DNA of 64,000 nt. Origin: Providencia vermicola (GTDB lineage: Bacteria > Pseudomonadota > Gammaproteobacteria > Enterobacterales > Enterobacteriaceae). The stretch's first letter is position 1, and each line of letters opens with the position of its first letter. Where the stretch lies: positions 62,001-126,000 of the forward strand of contig NZ_JAGSPI010000009.1 of assembly GCF_020381325.1 (NCBI RefSeq), given 5' to 3'. Both the position numbers and the translations under genes were made by a program. The notes beneath the pieces are model-generated. The model saw only the letters and a program-made list of their open reading frames with translations. It was not told where the DNA came from and ran no database searches. Shown piece after piece: positions 58,754-64,000 of this stretch.

Positions 58754-59968
58754 ATGACTTGGTCTGATTTCAAATCTCACTATCTCATCGGTTTTTGGAA
58801 ACCTTTGCCCGCAGTGATTGCCGCAGGTATTTTATCAACCTACTATTTTGGTTTAACGGGTACATTTTGGGCTGTTACGGGGGAGTTCACTCGCTGGGGT
58901 GGACACATTATGCAGCTCTTTGGCGCTCATCCAGAAACGTGGGGTTATTTCAAAGTCATTGGCTTTGAAGGATCACCACTTGATCGTATCGATGGCGTCA
59001 TGATTATTGGTATGTTTGCGGGGTGTTTTGCCGCAGCGCTTTGGGCCAATAATATTAAATTACGTATGCCACAGCATCGTATTCGCATTTTCCAAGCTAT
59101 TCTTGGTGGTATTATTGCTGGATTTGGTGCGCGTTTAGCGATGGGATGTAATTTGGCAGCATTCTTTACTGGGATCCCACAGTTTTCTCTACACGCATGG
59201 TATTTCGCTGTCGCGACTGCGGCAGGTTCATATTTTGGTGCTAAGTTTACATTGATGCCGATGTTTAGGATCCCAGTCAAACTGAAAAAAGTCAGTGCGG
59301 CATCGCCATTAACGCAAAATCATGATGTGGCGAAACGACGCTTTAAGTTAGGGATGATTATTTTTACCTTAGCATTGGCGTGGGGTTTTTATACCTTGCT
59401 TGACTCCCCAGTGATGGGTTTTGCTATCCTTTGTGGAATTGGCTTCGGCTTATTAATTGAACGAGCTCAAATTTGTTTTACTTCTGCTTTTCGTGATTTA
59501 TGGATCACAGGTCGAACCCATATGGCTAAAGCCATTATTATTGGGATGGCTGTCAGTGCGATTGGTATCTTTAGCTATGTTCAATTGGGGGCTACACCTA
59601 AAATTTTATGGGCAGGCCCAAATGCCGTGATTGGCGGCTTACTCTTTGGTTTTGGTATTGTCCTAGCAGGTGGCTGTGAAACAGGTTGGATGTACCGCGC
59701 AGTGGAAGGCCAGGTTCACTATTGGTGGGTTGGTTTTGGTAATATTATTGGTGCCACTATCCTTGCTTATTATTGGGATGATTTAGGCCCTTGGTTAGCG
59801 ACCGATTTTGACAAAGTGAATTTATTAGAGACCTTTGGGCCACAAGGTGGTCTGTTGGTGACGTATGCATTATTGGCAGTGGCTTTTGTGCTGATGTTAG
59901 TCTGGGAAAAGCACTTTTTCCGTAAGCGTACACAAAAATCACAGCAAACATCAGCGGAGGCAATATGA
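58754..59968 (+). CDS. tsuA: thiosulfate transporter TsuA (YedE)
   Basis: An inner-membrane YeeE/YedE-family transporter of 404 residues with about nine or more helices, near-identical in long blocks to E. coli YedE (GTFWAVTGEFTRWGG, AGFGARLAMGCNLAAFFTG, ERAQICFTSAFRDLWITG, AGGCETGWMYRAVEGQ). The cysteines in MGCNLA, ICFTSA and GGCETG relay the thiosulfate sulfur. The ATG at 58754 matches the E. coli N-terminus; a GTG at 58733 with AGGA six bases upstream would add seven residues and is also plausible. It overlaps tsuB by four bases. Confidence 0.92.
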   Translation: MTWSDFKSHYLIGFWKPLPAVIAAGILSTYYFGLTGTFWAVTGEFTRWGGHIMQLFGAHPETWGYFKVIGFEGSPLDRIDGVMIIGMFAGCFAAALWANNIKLRMPQHRIRIFQAILGGIIAGFGARLAMGCNLAAFFTGIPQFSLHAWYFAVATAAGSYFGAKFTLMPMFRIPVKLKKVSAASPLTQNHDVAKRRFKLGMIIFTLALAWGFYTLLDSPVMGFAILCGIGFGLLIERAQICFTSAFRDLWITGRTHMAKAIIIGMAVSAIGIFSYVQLGATPKILWAGPNAVIGGLLFGFGIVLAGGCETGWMYRAVEGQVHYWWVGFGNIIGATILAYYWDDLGPWLATDFDKVNLLETFGPQGGLLVTYALLAVAFVLMLVWEKHFFRKRTQKSQQTSAEAI

Positions 59969-60204
59969 GTAAGAAAGAAATTATTCCTGATTATCGTTTA
60001 GATATGGTCGGGGAACCTTGCCCATACCCTGCGGTTGCAACATTAGAAGCGATGCCATCACTAAAAAGCGGCGAAATATTAGAAGTGGTAAGCGATTGCC
60101 CACAATCCATTAATAATATTCCATTAGATGCAAAAAACTACGGCTATACGGTTTTGGATATCCAGCAAGATGGGCCGACGATACGCTATCTCATCCAAAA
60201 ATAA
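59965..60204 (+). CDS. tsuB: TusA-family sulfurtransferase TsuB (YedF)
   Basis: A 79-residue TusA-like protein. The conserved cysteine is in LDMVGEPCPYPAVATLEAM, and the fold ends with a beta strand (TVLDIQQDGPTIRYLIQK). It is the cytoplasmic partner of TsuA and handles imported thiosulfate sulfur. Its ATG overlaps the tsuA stop (ATGA), which implies coupled translation. Confidence 0.93.
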   Translation: MSKKEIIPDYRLDMVGEPCPYPAVATLEAMPSLKSGEILEVVSDCPQSINNIPLDAKNYGYTVLDIQQDGPTIRYLIQK

Positions 60205-60212
60205 CGGATACC

Positions 60213-60350
60213 CGAGATACCCGTCATACTTTGCGCCGCAGCGTTGTTGACTGCACTTATAGGCTTACGCCTATTCTCTAGTCACACGGTATGCTCTTAG
60301 AGCCTATTCGATTGTCGCCTAGCTGCAACACAAATTATTTAGGGTATCTT
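60213..60350. repeat. ERIC-type intergenic repeat, copy 8
   Basis: It runs from GATACCCGTCATACTTTGCG to AATTATTTAGGGTATC, nine bases after the tsuB stop. The core is a variant: CTCTAGTCACACGGTATGCTC with a second small stem TAGGCTTACGCCTA. A short GGGTATC/GATACCC hairpin follows at its right end (60342-60360). Confidence 0.8.
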
Positions 60351-60422
60351 AGTGATACCCTAAATATTAAAGCGATTTAGGGGGCGTGGAATTATAAATG
60401 CCATATATAGGTGAAAGTTTAA

Positions 60423-60932
60423 TTATTCGTCTTGCCAGCTAGCAATATCTAACACCAGTTCACATTCATCATCGATATATCCTCCAGTTGGAATAAACCC
60501 CAATTTTTTATAAAACTCAAATGGGCTTTCTTCCCCTTCTCCGCAGCTGTTATAAAGGCGCGGATAACCTTTCTTTTTTAGATAACGTATTACTTGGATT
60601 AATGCTTCGCGGCCAAAGCCTAATTTTTGATAAGGCTCTGCTATCATGAAGCGCCAGAGCATGATGCCATCATATTCGAGCTCGTCATCATCTAAACCAG
60701 AGTGCAGCATGATAAATCCAACGGGGGTATCATCCGCATAAATTCCTCTGTACCAGGCACAGTCTGAAAATTGCGCTTCTACCATAGAGTAAGCGTTGTC
60801 AGCGACCATATTACGTTGTGCCTCACTTAACGTGTGGCTAAGTAGGCAAATTTCAGAGAAGTTATCCGCAGTGACTTTTTGTAAGGTAACTAATGAATTT
60901 TCATCCACTTCAGGTTCGATAAGCTCTTTCAT
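60423..60932 (-). CDS. GNAT-family N-acetyltransferase
   Basis: A 169-residue GNAT enzyme. The acetyl-CoA loop is in MIAEPYQKLGFGREALIQVIRYLKKKG (the Q/R-x-x-G-x-G/A variant), with the strand DTPVGFIMLHSG before it and SPFEFYKKLGFIPTGGYIDDECELVLDI after it. The last part resembles diamine/spermidine N-acetyltransferases of the BltD/PaiA type, but the substrate cannot be stated. It stands alone, upstream of the ERIC element and in the same direction as rdgC. Confidence 0.85.
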   Translation of the reverse strand: MKELIEPEVDENSLVTLQKVTADNFSEICLLSHTLSEAQRNMVADNAYSMVEAQFSDCAWYRGIYADDTPVGFIMLHSGLDDDELEYDGIMLWRFMIAEPYQKLGFGREALIQVIRYLKKKGYPRLYNSCGEGEESPFEFYKKLGFIPTGGYIDDECELVLDIASWQDE

Positions 60933-61112
60933 GACTATTCCTTCGATAGAATATTGACCATAATTCCAATAATGGAGGCTGATATTTATTATTTTTATTT
61001 AACAAATTTGAAACTAAAGTAAATTTGTTACAGGGTTGTAATTTAATCAACCAGAGATTTCACAACCAGTCAATGACTTAATTGTGGCTATGCAAGCGGA
61101 GTCTAAAAAGAA

Positions 61113-61142
61113 ATGGCAACTTACTTTTTAGTGCGTTGCCAT
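61113..61142 (-). terminator. intrinsic terminator of rdgC
   Basis: ATGGCAAC (61113-61120) pairs with GTTGCCAT (61135-61142). On the minus strand the stem is followed by TTTCTTTTTA. It lies 31 bases beyond the rdgC stop. Confidence 0.8.
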
Positions 61143-61172
61143 CGTGAGATAAGAAAGAAAATTTAAGAAGGG

Positions 61173-62078
61173 TTAGTGTTCTGCTTCACCGCCCAGAACA
61201 TCAATCAAGCGAGCGATTAAGGCGCTCAGCTCGCTTGTCATTAGAACATAATCCGCATCAAATTTTTGTGCGTAATCTTCTTTGCCGATATCGTCATTTT
61301 GGTCTTTCAATGTATCACTGAATTTAAGTCTTTTTAGCGAACCATCATCAGATAACATAAATTGGATGCGTTCTTCCCAATCTAAAGCGAGTTTCGTGAC
61401 GAGTTTACCCGCTTCAATATGGGTAGCAATTTCATCGGAGATCAAATCTTGCTTCTTACAGCGAATAATTCCGCCTTCTTCTAAGATAGCTTTTAGTTCA
61501 GCTTCATCCATTACAGCAAAGCCCTGAGGGAGTGAGCCAGAACGGATCCATTCGGTGAGTGTGAGTTCAATCGGATCTTTAAATGTAAGAGGAACGACAG
61601 GTAGTGAGCCTAAACTTTTACGTAATAAGGCTAAGTTATCTTCAGCGCGTTTCGCACTTGCCGCATCGACAATAATGAGTTGATTGACGGTATCAATCCA
61701 AATATAGGTTTTGCTAAATTTACTGAATGCGCGAGGTAGTAAGGTGTGAACGACTTCGTCTTTTAAGGCATCTTTTTCAGTTTTTTTGAGTTTTCGGCCT
61801 TGGTCTGCTTCGAGTTTCTCTATTTTATCCTGTACTTCCTGCTTAATGACAGGAGATGGAAGCATTTTCTCTTCTTTTTTCGCACAAATCAGAATTTGGT
61901 TACCTGCTGCGTGGGTTAAGGCATCCGCACCGTTCATCGGAGCAACCCAACCTGTTTGCATCATGTCTTGGCTGCCACAAGGGTGATAGGCAAGTGCGGC
62001 AAGTTGTTTTTCCAGATCGTCTGCGGAGAGTGCCAAATCTCGATTCAGGCGATAGACCAATATATTCTTGAACCACAT
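61173..62078 (-). CDS. rdgC: recombination-associated protein RdgC
   Basis: A ring-shaped dimeric DNA-binding protein of 301 residues that inhibits RecA-promoted strand exchange. It starts [15 protein letters not shown] and has the family blocks [35 protein letters not shown] and [24 protein letters not shown]. The length is that of E. coli RdgC (303). It diverges from mak, as in E. coli. Confidence 0.96.
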   Translation of the reverse strand: MWFKNILVYRLNRDLALSADDLEKQLAALAYHPCGSQDMMQTGWVAPMNGADALTHAAGNQILICAKKEEKMLPSPVIKQEVQDKIEKLEADQGRKLKKTEKDALKDEVVHTLLPRAFSKFSKTYIWIDTVNQLIIVDAASAKRAEDNLALLRKSLGSLPVVPLTFKDPIELTLTEWIRSGSLPQGFAVMDEAELKAILEEGGIIRCKKQDLISDEIATHIEAGKLVTKLALDWEERIQFMLSDDGSLKRLKFSDTLKDQNDDIGKEDYAQKFDADYVLMTSELSALIARLIDVLGGEAEH

Positions 62079-62289
62079 GAAAAACCTACCTTTGTTGATA
62101 AATAGCCAGTTAGAGCAGGGGCCTATGATAACGAATTGTCAGTTATTAAGCGAAAAAAATATATTTGGCCTAAGGTGCTTATTAAGGAAGTTAAGCAATC
62201 CCTCAGTTTTTATCTCTTATACTTGAAAAAAGTATCCTAGGCAGGTCATGATGGTGAAGATAAACAAGAAAATCAAAGAGAGCTGCGCA

Positions 62290-63195
62290 ATGAGAATAGG
62301 AATTGACCTAGGTGGCACGAAAATTGAAGTGATTGCATTAGATGATGATGGTGAAACCTTATTTCGTAAGCGTGTTTCAACACCAAAAGGTGACTATCCC
62401 GCAACACTCAACGCTATTGTCGGGTTGGTAAATGATGCGGAAACGGCAACTGGGCAGACAGGAAGTGTGGGGGTTGGAATTCCAGGAACCTTATCTCCTG
62501 TGACTGGAAAAGTGAAAAATGCCAATTCAACATGGCTGAATGGCCAGTTTTTTGATGCCGATTTAGGAAAATTATTAGGGCGTGAAGTTAAAGTCGCGAA
62601 TGATGCGAATTGTTTAGCGGTATCCGAAGCGGTTGATGGCGCAGGTGCGGGGGCAAAAGTGGTCTTTGCCGTGATCATTGGAACGGGGTGTGGCGCAGGT
62701 ATTGCACTTGATGGGCAAGTACACTCAGGGGGCAATGGCGTAGCAGGGGAGTGGGGACACAACCCATTACCCTGGCAAGATGATAGTGATAGGCAGTTCT
62801 TATCAAATGAAAACTGCTATTGCGGCTTAACAGGTTGCACAGAGTTGTTTGTCTCTGGGACAGGCTTTATGGCCGATTATGCTAAATTATCGGGTGAGAC
62901 AAAAATAGGCTTAGACATTGTTAAGTTAGCTCAAGAAGGGGATAAATTTGCTAAAATTGCGATGGATAATTATTTGAATCGACTAGCAAAAGCATTAGGA
63001 CAGGCGATCAATATGCTTGACCCTGATGTCATCGTGTTAGGGGGTGGAATGAGTAACGTGGATAGCCTCTATGAAGAGCTACCCAAACGAATTCGCTCAT
63101 GGGTATTTGGGCGTGAGTGTGATACACCCATTCGTAAAGCGGTGCATGGCGATTCGAGTGGGGTACGTGGCGCGGCTTGGCTATTTTCGTCCTAA
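62290..63195 (+). CDS. mak: fructokinase Mak (ROK family)
   Basis: A sugar kinase of 301 residues phosphorylating fructose and, in E. coli, mannose. The ATP phosphate motif is [17 protein letters not shown]. The catalytic aspartate is in [13 protein letters not shown]. The ROK zinc site is [10 protein letters not shown] ... [15 protein letters not shown], with the histidine and three cysteines in place. The start at 62290 matches the family; a start at 62248 is in frame but adds a charged stretch that is not conserved. The gene is divergent from rdgC. Confidence 0.94.
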   Translation: MRIGIDLGGTKIEVIALDDDGETLFRKRVSTPKGDYPATLNAIVGLVNDAETATGQTGSVGVGIPGTLSPVTGKVKNANSTWLNGQFFDADLGKLLGREVKVANDANCLAVSEAVDGAGAGAKVVFAVIIGTGCGAGIALDGQVHSGGNGVAGEWGHNPLPWQDDSDRQFLSNENCYCGLTGCTELFVSGTGFMADYAKLSGETKIGLDIVKLAQEGDKFAKIAMDNYLNRLAKALGQAINMLDPDVIVLGGGMSNVDSLYEELPKRIRSWVFGRECDTPIRKAVHGDSSGVRGAAWLFSS

Positions 63196-63305
63196 TTTAC
63201 GTTGTGGCGGTGTTGGCTGCACTCGGCTACTCAGGTCACATACTTGTGTATGCTCCCTGAGCTAGCCTCCTTTGCCGCCTAGCCACACCGAAAATTAGTT
63301 AGAAA
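63192..63305. repeat. ERIC-type intergenic repeat, copy 9
   Basis: It begins within the mak stop codon region and has core CAGGTCACATACTTGTGTATG with flanking GCTACT and CTGAGC arms. Ends: CTAATTTACGTTGTGGCGG and its partner GCCACACCGAAAATTAG. Confidence 0.85.
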
Positions 63306-63329
63306 ATAATAGGGTTCTCCATTTGTTCT

Positions 63330-63370
63330 TATTTACGTTGTGGTGGTGTTAGCTGCACTTGGCTACTCAT
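63330..63370. repeat. ERIC-type left-end fragment
   Basis: ATTTACGTTGTGGTGGTGTT plus AGCTGCACTTGGCTACTCA repeats the left third of copy 9 with three substitutions. It then breaks off where copy 10 starts, as expected if a second element was inserted into it. Confidence 0.75.
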
Positions 63371-63492
63371 TTTTTCGTTATACTTCAAGCTGTGACTGCG
63401 TTGGCTTCATTCAGCCACTCTAGTCACATACTCGTGTATGCTCCTAGGGATATCTTCATTTTGCCGCCTAGCCACAACTCGAACTATTTAGA
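63371..63492. repeat. ERIC-type intergenic repeat, copy 10
   Basis: It runs from TTTTTCGTTATACTTCAAGC to ACAACTCGAACTATTTAGAA. The core CTAGTCACATACTCGTGTATG is flanked by CTCCTAGGG. It has the same orientation as copy 9. Confidence 0.85.
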
Positions 63493-63980
63493 AAAAAGCG
63501 TGGATGTGATAAAAATCAACAAGAAATAGAGTGTTAGTTTTAATGTTTAAATAATCATCTTTTATTGCTTAAATTAAATTAATATTAATTAAAAATTAAA
63601 TAATACGTATATTTATAAAACATAAAATTTAAGTTAAATAAGCTTCTCAATACTAAGTGATATCAATCACAATTCTTTTTTTCCTTCGAAAATTATTCAC
63701 AAAACACCAGAAAAATAATTTTAGTTATTTGGCGTGAATTTGTCATGAATAATTCATTTTTGTGACAGATATAAAAATCAGGCTCGATAAAAAGATGAAA
63801 ACCGTGATTTAGTCACAAAAAATGGTTACTGTTTGCAGTGTATTATCATTAAAAATTGATGTTATGCACATTGTGTAAAATTTTAATGCCATTTTTGTTG
63901 GTTATTTGCTCAATGGCATAAGGTGTGTATACGGATTCGAGAGGCAATTTTCTCTCAATAAAGGCAACTAAGGGGATCAA
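63493..63980. other. 488-base promoter region of the last gene
   Basis: Strongly AT-rich, with no gene. It contains the CRP-like site at 63656-63671, several partial GTGA/TCAC dyads (about 63766 and 63804-63816), and a GAGAG/CTCTC hairpin in the presumed leader (63939-63956). The length and AT content suggest a highly regulated gene to the right. Confidence 0.5.
63656..63671. promoter_or_regulatory. candidate CRP site
   Basis: AGTGA-TATCAA-TCACA matches the CRP consensus TGTGA-N6-TCACA except for the first base. It lies about 310 bases upstream of the gene starting at 63981, which is far for class I or II activation unless the promoter is also distant. Confidence 0.5.
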
Positions 63981-64000
63981 ATGAATAAAGTATTGAAGCT
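63981..64000 (+). CDS. start of an unidentified gene
   Basis: ATG with AGGGG five bases upstream, reading MNKVLK up to the window edge. The ribosome site and long regulatory leader make a real gene likely. Six codons cannot identify it; a lysine and hydrophobic start would be compatible with a signal peptide. Confidence 0.55.

Noticed and set aside
63795-63820. Second CRP site (CGTGATTTAGTCACA)
   Set aside because: The spacer is five, not six, bases, so the dyad is out of register for CRP.

Overview
The window looks like a chromosome segment of a Providencia-type enterobacterium (Morganellaceae). The DNA is AT-rich, the proteins are very close to the E. coli versions, and gene order follows two E. 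coli blocks: ettA-slt-trpR-yjjX-gpmB-rob-creA-arcA-thrLABC, then yaaA-talB-mog-satP-dnaKJ-nhaAR-rpsT-ribF-ileS-lspA-fkpB-ispH-dapB-carAB. The genus is inferred from the overall pattern, not from a database match.

Layout. 0-9.6 kb: ettA (TTG start), a higBA toxin-antitoxin pair with its own palindrome, slt, autoregulated trpR, yjjX, gpmB, rob, creA (without creBCD) and arcA. 9.6-15.5 kb: a 1-kb non-coding stretch with a perfect FNR site, then thrLABC with an attenuator. 15.5-25.9 kb: an accessory block between thrC and yaaA, built around a Cus-type Cu(I)/Ag(I) efflux system: cusRS reading left and cusCFBA plus a CopG/DUF411 gene reading right. Left of cusS are three unrecognised small secreted proteins, one of which has its own CusR box. 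25.9-31 kb: yghZ, yaaA, talB (behind a tandem ERIC array), mog, satP. 31-39.5 kb: dnaKJ with a sigma-32 promoter, an exported amidohydrolase, an EamA transporter, nhaA and nhaR. 39.5-52.2 kb: rpsT, ribF-ileS-lspA-fkpB-ispH, dapB, carAB with ARG boxes. 52.2-57.2 kb: a MerR regulator with two TipAS-like repeats, yghB, metC, and Fur-boxed exbBD. 57.2-58.5 kb: a very AT-rich gene desert ending in an orphan terminator. 58.7-64 kb: tsuAB, a GNAT acetyltransferase, rdgC, mak, and the first codons of another gene.

How it works together. Most genes are conserved housekeeping functions: threonine, lysine, arginine and pyrimidine biosynthesis, chaperones, translation, Na+ homeostasis, TonB energisation and thiosulfate uptake. 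The accessory material is the metal-efflux block, higBA, the MerR/TipAS gene and at least ten ERIC-type intergenic repeats, which sit directly against the ends or starts of genes. The best lead for something undescribed is the group of secreted small proteins at 15.57-16.93 kb. A protein made of three repeats with an exact 49-residue period and invariant histidines lies behind a near-perfect CusR operator, followed by a 49-residue exported peptide and a Gly/Asn/His-rich exported protein.
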